A program made the translations under genes and the position numbers. Of a stretch of 64,000 nucleotides of DNA, positions 10,473 to 20,754 are shown piece after piece. Under the pieces are notes generated by a model. That model saw only the letters and a list, made by a program, of their open reading frames with translations. It made no database searches and had not been told where the DNA came from. The stretch is taken from the NCBI GenBank assembly GCA_951640165.1, contig OX621249.1:26207201-26271200 (forward strand), written 5' to 3'. The stretch is from Pseudoips prasinana. Lineage: Eukaryota; Arthropoda; Insecta; Lepidoptera; Nolidae. Numbering within the stretch: the stretch's first letter is position 1; every line of letters starts with the position of its first letter.

Positions 10473-10788
10473 CTATACATATAATAAAATCGTAGGAAAG
10501 CCAAACTGTACATTGAATATATATTTTAAAGGATACTTGGGGCGTGATCTACAATCGATATCGAAGCCAAAAATATAGTTTTTAGTATCTTTGACTGTTT
10601 GTCTGTATGTATGTCCGGGCTAAACTCAAAAAGTACTGCATGGATTTACTTCAAATTTTGAATGAATATTACTAAGAGGTCGGGTCAACATATAGGCTAC
10701 ATATTATCACGCTACATACGGGGGAGGATGTGATAATGGTGATAATTTATAAAACTTAACGCAGGTAAAACCGCGGAGCACAGCTATT
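10472..10788 (+). mobile_element. Heli-300, second of a head-to-tail pair
   Basis: Same family and orientation as the preceding copy and joined to it without spacer (ctagTCtatacat). The terminus is mutated to CTATT. Confidence 0.85.
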
Positions 10789-10796
10789 CATAAATA

Positions 10797-11010
10797 AAAA
10801 CATCTCATATCGCGTGGGGCGCCGAAGTCGACCCATAAGGGAATATTTAACAGAGGACGGGCAGGAGCTTCCTTCTGAGTACTATGACCAACATACTGCG
10901 ATCGCCAACCCGTCACACATGCGTGGTGGATATGGTATATCCCCAAGATGATTCTTGGATGCTTTTCTAGCAGTGGATTTCTTCCAGCTGTTATGATGAT
11001 GATGATGATA
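10797..11010 (+). mobile_element. tail-2 repeat, 5'-truncated
   Basis: Begins within the 'catctcat..cgtggggcg' block and ends 'cagctgttatgatgatgatg', showing the (ATG)n tail of this family. Confidence 0.75.
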
Positions 11011-11703
11011 TTTAATATTGTTATTATAACAAACAGGACTACAGACATCTTTATTAAGACGCTTGTTGTGAAATGAGATATATAATTATTCAGACTTTAT
11101 GGGATTAAAGTTGTTTGATTTTAATTGTTGCAGAAATTACGTATAATTGTGTCCCATTAACAGGTTATACGATCAACGAAATCTTCAAGCTACTCCGCGC
11201 CGTTTGGTAGTACCTATGTTATCAGATTATAATTTGATTTTAACAAATAAGGAACATGCATCTTCTTTAATGCTACTACTGTATGTTACTTTTATATTCT
11301 CATGTTCTTTAATGCTACTAATGTACGTTACTTTTATATACTAATATTTTGTATACTAATCTATGTTACTTTTATTTTAGAATGTATTTAAATATCCATA
11401 TAGGCAACGTTCATATTTCTTTGTTGACTTCACATAATTTCAAGTAATACTAACAATTTAGTTCCAAGTTTAACCGCAGATCAACTTATATTTGTCACTA
11501 CAATCGCATCTATCTATGAAAGTGTCATTAACATTTACGGTAGACAACATCGATCTATTTATCGATTCTATTATCATAAACATCGAGTAATCATTGATCT
11601 AAGTGGATAATAGCAGTGGAGTCTATCGTAAATTTCGAACGGATAATTCTTAAATGCGATATGTTTTTGTTACAAGAGAAATGGCTTTTATTTTATCAAT
11701 ACA
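11011..11703. other. A/T-rich spacer
   Basis: A local direct repeat 'tctttaatgctact' / 'tatgttacttttata' occurs three times at 11270-11370. Otherwise featureless. Confidence 0.45.
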
Positions 11704-11965
11704 ACGGGCCTGCTGGCGTGCTTGGCAAATGCTTGCTTCACGCCGAAGGTTGTGGTTCGATTCCCACCCAGGACAGATATTTGTGTGCATGAACATGTCT
11801 GTTGGACCTTAGTCTTGGTGTAATTATCTATATAAGAATGTATTTACGAGAAGAAGAAAGAAAAGTAGTCTAATAATGTAGTACTACTATCTGGTTTCCA
11901 TAGTACAAGCTCTAGTTTGGGATCAGATGACCCTGTGTAAATAATGTCCCAGGATATAATTATAA
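11704..11965 (+). mobile_element. SINE-B, near full length
   Basis: Head 'acgggcctgctggcgtgctt', B box GGTTCGATTCCC, body 'gacagatatttgtgtgcatg', end 'aaataatgtcccaggatat' with an AAT-rich tail. Confidence 0.85.
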
Positions 11966-11972
11966 TAATAAA

Positions 11973-12345
11973 AATGTCCTCCTAGCCGAATTTCGGCCAC
12001 GGCGGTCAGTCGCAACAGAGATTAGCCATCTGCGCGGGACATATTATATGCTCAAGTGTGTGCGCAAACACAGGAGCACTTTCTATTCCATTACTCTTAT
12101 GATCCGACGCCGGGACGCCTAGCGACACGACCGGAAAGAGGTCACGCACAGGACCGACGGCTTTACGTGCTCTCCGAGGCACGGGGGTATAATACCACCA
12201 GCTCCCAGACTTCGGCCTGATGCTGAGAATTTTTTCTTTTTACAGAAAAGTCCCTAAATCACTTTTAGGCCCGACCCGGAATTTGAACCCAGGACCTCGT
12301 TATCTGCGGGTGAACACGCTACCGCTAGACCAACGAGGCAGTCAG
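11973..12345 (-). mobile_element. SINE-D, most complete copy
   Basis: On the minus strand: head TGCCTCGTTGGTCTAGCGGT (A box GGTCTAGCGG), B box GGTTCAAATTCC, then a 280-bp body ending at 'attcggctaggaggac'. This is the reference copy for the other SINE-D calls. Confidence 0.85.
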
Positions 12346-12369
12346 ATAGATCAGGATATAATTATTATA

Positions 12370-12632
12370 TTCATCATCATCATCATTACAGCTTAAATAA
12401 GTCCACTGCTGGACAAGCCTCCCTCAAGAATCATCTTGAGGGGATATGCCATAATCGCCACGCTTGGCAGGCGGGTTGGCGATCGCAGTATGATGGTCGT
12501 AGTACTCAGAAGGAAGCTGCTTCCCGTCCTCTGGTAGATATTCCCTCGGGTCGACTTCTACGCCCCCCACGGGATGAGATGGGGTGATGATATTCTGATT
12601 CTGATATTTGTCGCCGTCACCACACAGCATTA
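12370..12632 (-). mobile_element. tail-2 repeat, near full length
   Basis: Starts with (ATC)n, i.e. the (ATG)n tail on the minus strand. It runs through 'ccactgctggacaagcctcc', 'ccctcgggtcgacttctacg' and 'gccgtcaccacacagcat'. Confidence 0.8.
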
Positions 12633-12826
12633 TTATATTATTAATACGATATTATCGCAAAGTAATAAAGTTGCATCAATAATTCGTCGATTAAGGGAAA
12701 ATACCAACAGCATATATTAACGTATTTGCGGAGGGGCTAGATGGGCTTTCATCAACCTCTATATAAGTAATGAAATCAGGCGTTACTTTGCGGAAATCCA
12801 TAACAATGAAAATACAAATTCATTAT

Positions 12827-13067
12827 GTAGTGTTAATTCCGCTAATTGTCAGAAAGTCAGTCTCCTTCGAGCACTCGACGAGTAATGTCTCCTTCGAGCA
12901 CTCGACGAGTAATGAGTCTCCTTCGAGCACTCGACGAGTTAGCAGTGTGGAGGACTGAAACACGTGTTGGGTATCGTACAGGCGCATGTAATTTGCTTTT
13001 TATATTGAGGGCGGTGCAAATTGAATCCCGGCATGATTCAACTGACAATTAGCGGAATTAACACTAC
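12827..13067. mobile_element. 241-bp TIR element carrying a minisatellite
   Basis: Inverted terminal repeats of 25 bp (GTAGTGTTAATTCCGCTAAT... at 12827-12851 against 13043-13067) are perfect. The interior holds three copies of a 27-bp unit. If TA at 12829-12830/13065-13066 is the duplication, the element proper is GTGTTAATTCCGC..., a Tc1/mariner-style arrangement. No transposase. Confidence 0.8.
12860..12941 (+). repeat. Minisatellite, 3 x 27 bp
   Basis: Three almost identical units of GTCTCCTTCGAGCACTCGAC+gagtaat at 12860, 12887 and 12916. Short open frames across it (SPSSTRRVM-like) are repeat translations, not proteins. Confidence 0.9.
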
Positions 13068-13334
13068 ACATTTATTTTGTATTTTGACCCTCTATGTATA
13101 AATTTGTTCTATATTTGTTTTGGTTGAGTCTTACTAACAAAGATTTAAGTAATTTGTGTTACACAATATGGGCTAGAGATATCCAATACTAAACGATTTT
13201 CTATATTTATTCAAATTTTGTTTTCCATTTGTTCGGTGATGTTTTTTTATGTTCTTAAGCTTTTAAAATATTATAATTTGATATTTTAAATGGTTTTAAG
13301 GACATAAAAATGGCACAGAAGATTTATGTTTCAT

Positions 13335-13580
13335 CTTCATCATCATGCCAGCAACATTTCGTCCACTGCTGGACAAAAGCCTCCCCAAAGAATAGGGGGA
13401 TATGCCATAATCGCCACGCTTGGAAGACGGGTTGGCGAACGCAGTTTGACGGTCATAGTTCACAGAAAAACGCTGCTGCCCGTTCTCTGGTAGGTATTTC
13501 CTCAGAATAATTTCTACAACCCCCACGGGATGAGATGGGTGATGCCATTCTATGCCGTCACCATACAGAAAAGCAGCCAT
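13335..13580 (-). mobile_element. tail-2 repeat copy
   Basis: Minus-orientation copy starting in an (ATC)n block and ending at 'atgccgtcaccatacag'. Diverged from 12370-12632 by scattered substitutions. Confidence 0.75.
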
Positions 13581-13919
13581 GTATGTTTATATATTGATTT
13601 ATTTTTATTTTTCTTCGATAATATGTTTTAAGTTAGACCGCCCTCTTTAAAATTCAACCAGCACGTTGTTATTATGAAATAGTTATAATATCTATAAAGC
13701 CATCTGCGCCATACTTTCCTACAACCTACGCATTTAATTTGTAAATAAAAGAGAAAGACAACACAGCAAGATATTCCTCACCAAGTTTTTCCGCAGACTG
13801 TACAGCTGTTGAAACATTAATCTCATTCGGAACAGTTACGAAAACGCATCGGGTTTTATAGTACAAGATACAGCGACACTATTCCAACGCTTATATGATT
13901 TTTATTAGTAATAATTTAT

Positions 13920-14130
13920 TGGTCATAGCCAGATTCTCTCACCGATCCGTAAGTCCATAGATAGGAGATCGCCAAAGTGGTTTAATTTCTGAGCGTCTAC
14001 ATGCTTCAGAGGGCACGTTAAGGTGTCGGTCCCAATTTAAGCCAGCAAAGGCATGACAGAGGCTTGAACTACTGGGAGGCTAGAACCACTCTGACACTGG
14101 GGTAACCACTGTCCATACGATAAGTAAGTA
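13920..14130 (-). mobile_element. Repeat K copy
   Basis: Contains 'gagcgtctacatgcttcaga', 'gggcacgttaaggtgtcggt' and 'taaccactgtccatacgata'. Matches, in both orientations, 18660-18845, 47570-47800 and 56059-56340. Origin unknown; the even copy length suggests a SINE. Confidence 0.65.
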
Positions 14131-15050
14131 ATTGGTGAGTACTCATCGTAGGAGAAATCAAAATTCGATACTGAAACAGTAATAAATCTGCAAAATAACT
14201 CACGTCATTCTGTGGCAACAGTATTCAATTCAACCGTGAAAATGGTGTTTTATACAAAGGGAACAAAAAAATACAGGCCTACTAACCTGTAACCAATACA
14301 TAGAGATGAAACTTGATACAAATTAAATTATTTCTTAAAAGTGTTAAGTTTGTAATGTGAAACTTATTTGTTGTCAGCATGACAACACTCTGATAACACT
14401 GCTAACTGATACAAATTAGTATTTGGATCTGATAAGATTACTTCAGAATGTGTTTTACTTGATTCACAAGTTAATACGTTGATTAACAAAAATAAATGAT
14501 ATAAAATACTTTCAGCTATAATTTGACCAGCCAACACGATACAAACGTAATCGTTATATAAAATTTATTAATAATGTTAAAGTTCAGACTCCAATGTCAA
14601 GCATTCCTGCACTCTCCAGGAAATATCTAAACAGCAGCTCAGAGGAGCACTAACTAATAAAAATAAAAACTAAAGAGAAATAAATAAACCACTAAAATAT
14701 AGTCAAAGGTATGGTTTAATATGATAGACCTAGAATTGCCTCATAAATATTATAAAAAAAAATACATCATGTGCCAACTGGTTTTGTAAAACACTTTTTT
14801 TGTCATTGGCTCTCAAACTTTTATGCTAATGGAAGGCAAAGGCCCAACTTCTTACTTAGTATTATGTACTTCTTTAGGTCCTATTTCGTATTAAAACGTT
14901 AATATATTCAGATTACATTAAAAGCGGCCACTTGGATTCTCTGATCCGAAAGATTTCATCATTTCGGCACAACCAACTCTATCGAAGAATGCCATTCAAT
15001 CTGATACACGAACCAATATCTTCAGACAGGCATATCCATTCAATTACTGA
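14131..15050. other. Low-information A/T-rich spacer
   Basis: No supported feature. A fragment of SINE-like head (aaggttgtaagttcaaccc) begins just beyond, at 15050-15125. Confidence 0.45.
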
Positions 15051-15250
15051 CTTGTTGGTTGGTGACCCTGGCTATTAAAGGTTGTAAGTTCAACCCCCAC
15101 CTGGGACAAATCTTTTTGTGATGATTATTTGTTTTACGTGTTGTTTAAACTCTATCGTGTTTTAATAAGAACTAATTATGAACTACGCTATAACCGGTTA
15201 AGAATTAATGATGCCTGATTATGCAAGAAGATATTTTCCTAGCCGTAATC

Positions 15251-15314
15251 GAGATAGGGCATAGCGTATTCGCCCTGTTAGTAATCACAGGGCGGATACG
15301 CTGTGCCCTACCTC
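15251..15314. repeat. Inverted repeat, 28-bp arms
   Basis: Arms 15251-15278 and 15287-15314 pair at 25 of 28 positions around an 8-nt loop. The outer end (gaggtagggcacagcgtat on the minus strand) matches the 5' end of retroposon H. Confidence 0.8.
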
Positions 15315-16029
15315 GTGTAATGTCGTAAAACAGGATGAATAGAAATCAAGGAGTGTATAGACACGGGAAAAAATACTTATGAATGGATATTGTCCCCATC
15401 TCTATTCACCCGCGGAATTTATATTGATCGCGGGATTACAATTCACCCCGGGATTTCTATTCACTCTGTTTAATCGTTACTAAAAGTAAATTCATATCAT
15501 ATGTAAAACAAAAGCTAGCTAATGATTTATTGTAACACCCGTCGTTAATTACCCGTAATTACAATTAACATAATAATTATGTTTCATGAAAATGTTGTTT
15601 AACAAGTTTCCGCGGGATTTCACCCGCGTGTATTTTAATTGTACAAAATTAAAACAATACAACGTGTATCTCAATCTGTATAACATGTATGATGTGATAA
15701 AGGATAAAACTCCATCTGTGTAATCTACTGTAGGTATAACGAGTATCTAAAATATTAGGTTAAAAATACATGAAAATAGCACTTCAAAGAGACGCAAAAT
15801 TTATATTATTATTAGTTTTATTTCCTTAGTTCATTGTTGTGCACTATTTGTAACCCATTACATATAAGCCCTCACTCTGATAAAGGTTTGCTGAAAGAGA
15901 ACTTAACAACTCATAGTTGAGTTAAGCTCGCCTGTGTACATGAGATATCCAATGTGTTATATAAATATGTATTTATGTGTGCAATAAAGAATAAATAAAA
16001 GAAGAGATCAATAATAAATAAAATTACTG
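15315..16029. other. Spacer with short CGCGGGA motifs
   Basis: 15400-15480 repeats 'tattcaccc(g)cggaattt / gcgggatt / cccgggatt' loosely. The rest is A/T-rich. Confidence 0.4.
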
Positions 16030-16330
16030 TTAAGATGATCTAGTGGTTTCATGTTCAACCGCAAATATTGCGGTCTTAGGTTTCTAATCTCGGGTCAGGC
16101 CAGAACGTGTTACTGGGATGTTTTTGGCAAGAAAAACACCCAGTAGGTGTCCGCAGTCTGGAAGTAGACGGTGTTATACACCCGTGCCTTGGAGAGCATA
16201 TAAAACCAGGTCCTTCACCTGATCTCACCCCAATCATTTTGGAAAGCTGACCTTGTAATGGGAATAAAAGGATAGAAAGTGCATTTCCGCTGGCACACAC
16301 TTCTATACTATTATTTGTCCTATAGATGTC
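16030..16330 (+). mobile_element. Diverged SINE (SINE-D relative)
   Basis: Head 'gatgatctagtggtttcatg' is tRNA-like. The body carries 'acacccgtgccttggagagc' and 'tcacctgatctcaccccaat', parallel in layout to SINE-D but clearly diverged. Confidence 0.55.
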
Positions 16331-16370
16331 TCCATTAAGATCCTCAGTTAAAATTCAGCCAGGAGCACTA

Positions 16371-16552
16371 TCCTACTAATATTATGAAGGCGAAAGTTTG
16401 TGAGTGTGTGACTCTGTGAGTGAGTATGTTTGTTACTTCTTCACGTCTAAACGGCTGGAGCGATTTTAATTAAATTGGGTATGGAGTTAGCTGATACCCT
16501 GGATTAACACATAGGCTATAATTTATAAAGTTTAACGGGGGGCACAGCTAGT
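16371..16552 (+). mobile_element. Short Helitron
   Basis: Starts TCCTACTAATATTATGAAGG and ends GGGGGGCACAGCTAGT. The 3' hairpin has lost its ascending arm. A second copy follows directly. Confidence 0.75.
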
Positions 16553-16713
16553 TATAAATATGGAAGTTTTTGAGTATGAATGTCTTCTTTCACGCAAAAA
16601 CTACCGAATGGATTTTGATGAAACTTTGTAGAAATATAGTTTATATGTCCCAATAACATATAGGGTATAATTTATAAAATTTAACGCGACAAAAATCGCA
16701 GGGCACAGCTAGT
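16553..16713 (+). mobile_element. Short Helitron, tandem to the previous
   Basis: Same orientation, joined at the CTAGT of the first. Carries 'gatgaaactttgtagaaata', a hairpin remnant GCGACAAAAATCGC and ends GGGCACAGCTAGT. The 5' end is short. Confidence 0.7.
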
Positions 16714-17007
16714 TATTAAGAAATTAAAATTGAGTCGCTAATTACCTTACATTATTTTTGTCATACCTTGTAGGAGTAATTTTATTATGATTTGGTAAAA
16801 CTCGTACATTTTAAACAAAGAGTTTTGCCTTGTTAACTTCATTTAACTGCTCTTGAGTTCATTAGCCTGAGATTGTGGTAAGTAATATTATTTTGCAACT
16901 AAGCGTATATTTTTACAGATATCACACAAAATACACGCCGTTAAAATGCTGGACTGTTAATCAATTTGGCAAAAAATATGGCGCAAGTAATCAAGTGAAA
17001 TATTAAA

Positions 17008-17185
17008 ATATCCTGGGAGATTCTCACACCACCATCTGATCCTACACTAGGCAGAGCTTGTACTACTTTTCTTTTGTAAGCCCAGACTCAGGAGAGACTC
17101 AGGAAAATAGACATGCACATGCATGTGCACAAATATCTGTCCTAGGTGGGAATCGAACCCACAACCTGCGGCGAGAATTAAGAAA
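17008..17185 (-). mobile_element. SINE-B copy
   Basis: Reversed body from 'cctgggagattctcacacca' to the B box region 'gggaatcgaacccacaacct'. The head is eroded. Confidence 0.8.
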
Positions 17186-17336
17186 TATCAAAAATCTGTT
17201 ATTCACTTCGCAACTGCACCTGTCCACCTGGGTTTGTCTGAAGTCATTTAAAAACTTTTTTTTTGTGTGTTTAGGTATTTATTATTTTTTATGTTTCAAT
17301 CATTACACGAGTTAAACTAGATTTACGGTTATTAGT

Positions 17337-17537
17337 CTATATAAGCTTAAGGAGCTGAAGAGCCTCTAGGTCCACAGTATGTAGCGGTCTAGCTTCATGA
17401 GCTGTAGGATATTTTAGAATAGTTTCAGTAGCAGAACCTTTTTTAAGATCCTTGTTACGGTTGTCATTTCTGACATACCATATCGCGTTCACCTTATCTT
17501 CGTCTATCAATTGATTTTTTTTTTGTGAACTTAACAC
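17337..17537 (-). pseudogene. Unidentified coding-like fragment
   Basis: An open stretch of about 66 codons ending in TAG at 17337. Its composition looks protein-like (charged, no low complexity): it includes DEDKVNAIWYVRND (about residues 11-24) and TAHEARPLHTVDLEALQLL. There is no ATG; the frame opens with GTG just after an A-rich run, so it is a fragment or a terminal exon, not a complete gene. I do not recognise the family. It lies downstream of the GH27 exons on the same strand but does not resemble GH27. It could be a terminal exon of another gene or a piece of a transposon protein. Confidence 0.3.
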
Positions 17538-17808
17538 AATGGCTTACATTAGATAATGAATAACACTGATAGCCGCAAAAGTAGAAATTGGCTCCTTGCC
17601 TTGTAGATACGTATAACACGCACTTTGTGGAATTTGATATTTTTGCACTCTCACATTTAGCTTTTAAGGCAAAAATAAATAAAATTTTATTAACATAAAC
17701 ATCGAAAGATGCATTAGTTTCGGGGTATACCTACGAACAAAAATTTATGCGAAACCAAAATACAATGTTCCCAACAAGATGCGCACAGCTCATCTTCTTT
17801 TAACATAT

Positions 17809-17978
17809 ACTAGCTGTGCCCCGCGGTGTTACCCGCGTTAAATTTTATAAATTTTCTTTGCTATAAACCTCACGGAGTCCGAGACCTTTCCAACTAATGC
17901 AAAACCGTGGAAATCGGTTAGTGCGTTCTTGAGTTATAGCGTCAGGAAGGAAAACCCGACTTATTTTTATATAGTAGA
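17809..17978 (-). mobile_element. Heli-170 copy, reversed
   Basis: 170 bp, same length as 8551-8720. Begins ACTAGCTGTGCCCCGCGGTG (reverse complement of the Helitron 3' end) and closes at ...AGTAGA. It lies in the intron downstream of GH27 exon 2. Confidence 0.85.
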
Positions 17979-18112
17979 TAATTATTTTGCGGACATTTGT
18001 GTGGGTTATACGTTTATTTAATTTAAGTTACCATATAATCTGCTAGAAATACTGTAACGTATAACTGTTTTGTGTCCCAAAGATAAGACAAAATAAAATG
18101 AAACAAACTTAC

Positions 18113-18287
18113 GTAATCAGCCAAGCTCTTCATTCCGTACGGGAACCGTTCCCTATCTGCGACCAGACGGCCCCTCGAGTCGCGTTCCCTCTCGGGCCAG
18201 CAGTCGTCAACGTTGATGTACTCATAGCCCACGCCTGCGTACCCTTCCGACACCAGGATGTCCGTCATCGTTCGGAATAAGCGATCG
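18113..18287 (-). CDS. GH27 alpha-galactosidase/NAGA, coding exon 2
   Basis: Encodes the segment after exon 1: MTDILVSEGYAGVGYEYINV then DDCW, then RDSRGRL, ERFPYGMKSLADY. The NVDDCW motif carries the aspartate pair that contacts the sugar in GH27 enzymes, and RFPYGM-LADY is the next conserved block. Both splice sites are good: acceptor TTCTGTTTCAG ends at 18288 and donor GTAAGT begins at 18112. Joined to exon 1 (173 nt) the 175-nt exon keeps frame and ends in phase 0. The product would be a secreted or lysosomal glycosidase that removes terminal alpha-galactose or alpha-GalNAc. Which of the two cannot be told from this part. The nucleophile exon (KxDGC motif) was not found in the window. Confidence 0.92.
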
Positions 18288-18359
18288 CTGAAACAGAACG
18301 TGCATTATGCCTATTATCACCAATGGAAATGGAAGTTGTAGGTACATGTATAATTAATA

Positions 18360-18640
18360 ATGGCCTCCTAGCCGAATTTGGATTAACCATCTGCGCGGGA
18401 CATATATATTCTATCACTCTCATGATCCGATGGGACGACTAGCGACACGACCGGAAAGAGGTCAGGTACAAGACATGCGTTTACGTGTTCTCCGAAGCAC
18501 GGGGGTACCACCAACTCCCAGACTTCGGGCTGCTACTCAGAAAGTTTTCTTATTACAGAAAAGTCCTAAATCACTTTAGGCCCGACCCGGGACTTGAACC
18601 CAGGACCTCGTTCTCTGCAGTTGACATACTAATTAATACT
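18360..18640 (-). mobile_element. SINE-D in GH27 intron 1
   Basis: Reversed SINE-D with internal deletions. Ends at the B box region 'gggacttgaacccaggacct'. Inserted in the intron between the two GH27 exons. Confidence 0.75.
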
Positions 18641-18659
18641 TGAGACACTCATAGCTATT

Positions 18660-18845
18660 TGTTCTCTCCGTTCCGTAATCGATCGGGGTTAATTTATGAG
18701 CATCTCCGTGCTTTTTAGGGCACGTTAAACTGTAGGTCTCAGATGTAGTCATTAAACAACAGTTGTTGAGACATATAATGGGCGGCTCGAACAATTCTGA
18801 TACTACGGTGACTAGTGTCCATGTGATAAGTAATAATAGTTCATA
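18660..18845 (-). mobile_element. Repeat K copy
   Basis: 'gagcatctccgtgctttttagggcacgtt' region and 'tgactagtgtccatgtgata' match the family described at 13920. Confidence 0.55.
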
Positions 18846-18884
18846 GCAGAAATATAGCTGAAGTAATCAATTTATTCTGTTGTA

Positions 18885-19019
18885 AAGCCGCCAGCACATT
18901 CAGCTAACCCAATCTGTCAAATTTATTTCATAGAATTTCAACTTTATCACATAAGCATAAGGTTCACTTTCAATTGGGGAAATTTCACAGGTTGTGGTAA
19001 CTCGATGTGCTGGCATCTG
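18885..19019. mobile_element. MITE-135 copy 2
   Basis: 135 bp between TA dinucleotides (18883-18884, 19020-19021). The left end is decayed (AAGCCGCCAGCAC). Interior as in copy 1. Confidence 0.85.
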
Positions 19020-19582
19020 TACATTGGTCCCAATTCTAAGCAGTATCTACAACTAAACTAGTTCTAACATAATGATATTTTTTTTTAATTAAAATCTATT
19101 TTTATTAAAAAAGACAGGGTATCTTTTCTTCTGGCTTTGTAGTTTTGTTGCGTAAAATTTAAGGAAAATGAGGGACTCCTTTGAACCTATCGACACCATA
19201 AGCATTCCGAACAAGCAGTTTTATTAGTTTTACAGTATTTTCGGTCTTTTTAAAACGAGTTATAATAGAAAGAGATATAACAACATAAAAATCTGTTTAG
19301 TCGTGTAATTTAAATAATCGCCACTATTGTCATAAATTTATATAATTCTTTTGGAAATGTATTCTTCAGTTTACGAAAAATTATGGCGTTGTTGTCAAAT
19401 ATAACAAAAGAAATTAAAGCAAGTTTCTCTTTTATTCAACCTTTTGTAGTGAAGACAGAAGGTTTTGATTTGTTAAATCTTAACCTTCCATTGTTATATT
19501 TAAAATCTTTATTTGTACAAATCGGTTTCCATGCGGTTCATTTGCACAAATGCGTATTCCGCGCTAGTAGGATAAACATAAT
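19020..19582. other. Intronic A/T-rich spacer
   Basis: Part of GH27 intron 1. An open frame of 100 codons from 19383 has no recognisable domain and is not called. Confidence 0.4.
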
Positions 19583-19835
19583 AATATTCCTGGGACACAC
19601 GGCCATCTGCTCCCAAACTAAGCAGAGCTTGTATTATGGAAACCAGACAACTGATATACTACATATACTACTCATATTTTGTTAATACATACTTATATAG
19701 ATAATCACACCCAGACTCAGGACAAACAGACAATGCTTCGAGATCGCGGGTTCGATATTTGTGTGCATGAAGCACACAAATATCGAACCCGCGATCTCGA
19801 AGCATTTGCCAACCACGCCCAACGGGCCCGTCAAG
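19583..19835 (-). mobile_element. SINE-B rearranged by an inverted duplication
   Basis: Starts 'cctgggacacacggccatct', ends 'accacgcccaacgggcccgt'. The part that should read 'gtcct..gtgggaatcgaaccc' is replaced by a perfect palindrome (19733-19805). Confidence 0.8.
19733..19805. repeat. Perfect inverted repeat, 34-bp arms, 5-nt loop
   Basis: Arm 19733-19766 (ATGCTTCGAGATCGCGGGTT...) and arm 19772-19805 are exact reverse complements around ATGAA. The arms contain the SINE-B box-B area, so part of the SINE was copied back on itself. Confidence 0.95.
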
Positions 19836-20390
19836 TATGATATAATGGTCTATGTTTCTGTTTCGTATCATACTACTAACTACCTCTATTACTCCTCGCG
19901 TATAGTACACAACGCTTACTACATCAAACAATCAAAAAAATACAATGAAACTATGATCAAAGTATGGTATTTCAAATAAAAATAGTTAAATAGTTAAATA
20001 ATTCTTATTTACACAAAATTCAATACTAGTAAATAATCAATATGTTTATATGGATTCTATAAGTAGCTTATTATTATAAATAATAATTGGATACTATGAA
20101 AACTTAAACAGAATACCTTACATTTTATTTTGAAATTAAACCTGCGCGTAAGTTCGTTGCTACTTTAAATGCACGCGTAATATGTTAAAACTTTTAACAA
20201 AAATATATTAATTATATTATTTTATTAATTATATTATAACTGCGGCCGCCAATTTGCATGAAAAGCACGGTGATTTAGACAAACTCCTCCTAATGGCAAC
20301 ATTAAAGAAACCTTTGGGGAGGCAAACGTCCAGCAGTGCACGATATCAGGCAGATTAATTGAATTAAATAAAAAGCAAAATAAAACTCAC

Positions 20391-20563
20391 CTAATACAAT
20401 TATCAGGATCATTTTTACAATCAGTGTTGCATCTAAACCGTTCCCACGCGAGCCATCCCATAGGGGGCGTCAGCGCTAACCCATTGTCCAGCCCCGAGAT
20501 CTTTCCCAGGAGACATAACACCACACACACTGTCCACAAACCGATAGACTTCCACGACGCCAT
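20391..20563 (-). CDS. GH27 alpha-galactosidase/NAGA, coding exon 1
   Basis: First coding exon. The start is the ATG at 20563 ([10 protein letters not shown]), which has G at -3 and +4. Upstream in-frame codons are TTG and not ATG. Residues 1-24 form a signal peptide (hydrophobic [10 protein letters not shown], then KISG), so the enzyme enters the secretory pathway. The mature N-terminus [19 protein letters not shown] is the GH27 signature, followed by [14 protein letters not shown] with its conserved cysteines. The exon ends ATTAG|GTGAGT (donor 20386-20390), in phase 2, and joins exon 2 as NCISDRLFRTM. Together the exons encode 116 residues, roughly a quarter of a typical 400-430-residue enzyme. 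The rest must lie downstream on the minus strand, but I did not find it. Confidence 0.92.
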
Positions 20564-20754
20564 CACACAAAAGATAAACAAATAAACTTTCAACAAATGC
20601 TATCTAACTACGGAACTTATCCGCATAGTTTTTCCACTAGATTTTGTACGGTAAAAGAATTTAATTTAATACGCGATTAAATGTCAGACTTGTGACATTG
20701 TTGAGGTTATCACAGTAAGAAGGCCGCGATCGTGGAGTCCTTGCAGCGTGTTAT
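20564..20754 (-). other. Candidate 5' UTR of GH27 with upstream acceptor
   Basis: On the minus strand TTTTATTTTGTTTCAG (20755-20770) is a strong 3' splice site just before ATAACACGCTGC. This suggests the start-codon exon begins at 20754 and that a non-coding first exon lies further upstream. No promoter was identified. Confidence 0.45.

Noticed and set aside
12846..13052. Overlapping open frames in the minisatellite
   Set aside because: Open because the 27-bp unit has no stops; repeat translation only.
17337..17537. Terminal exon of GH27
   Set aside because: Sequence does not resemble the GH27 C-terminal domain and the catalytic exons that should precede it are absent.
19383..19685. 100-codon frame in the GH27 intron
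   Set aside because: No domain, A/T-rich composition, and its 3' part runs into a SINE-B.
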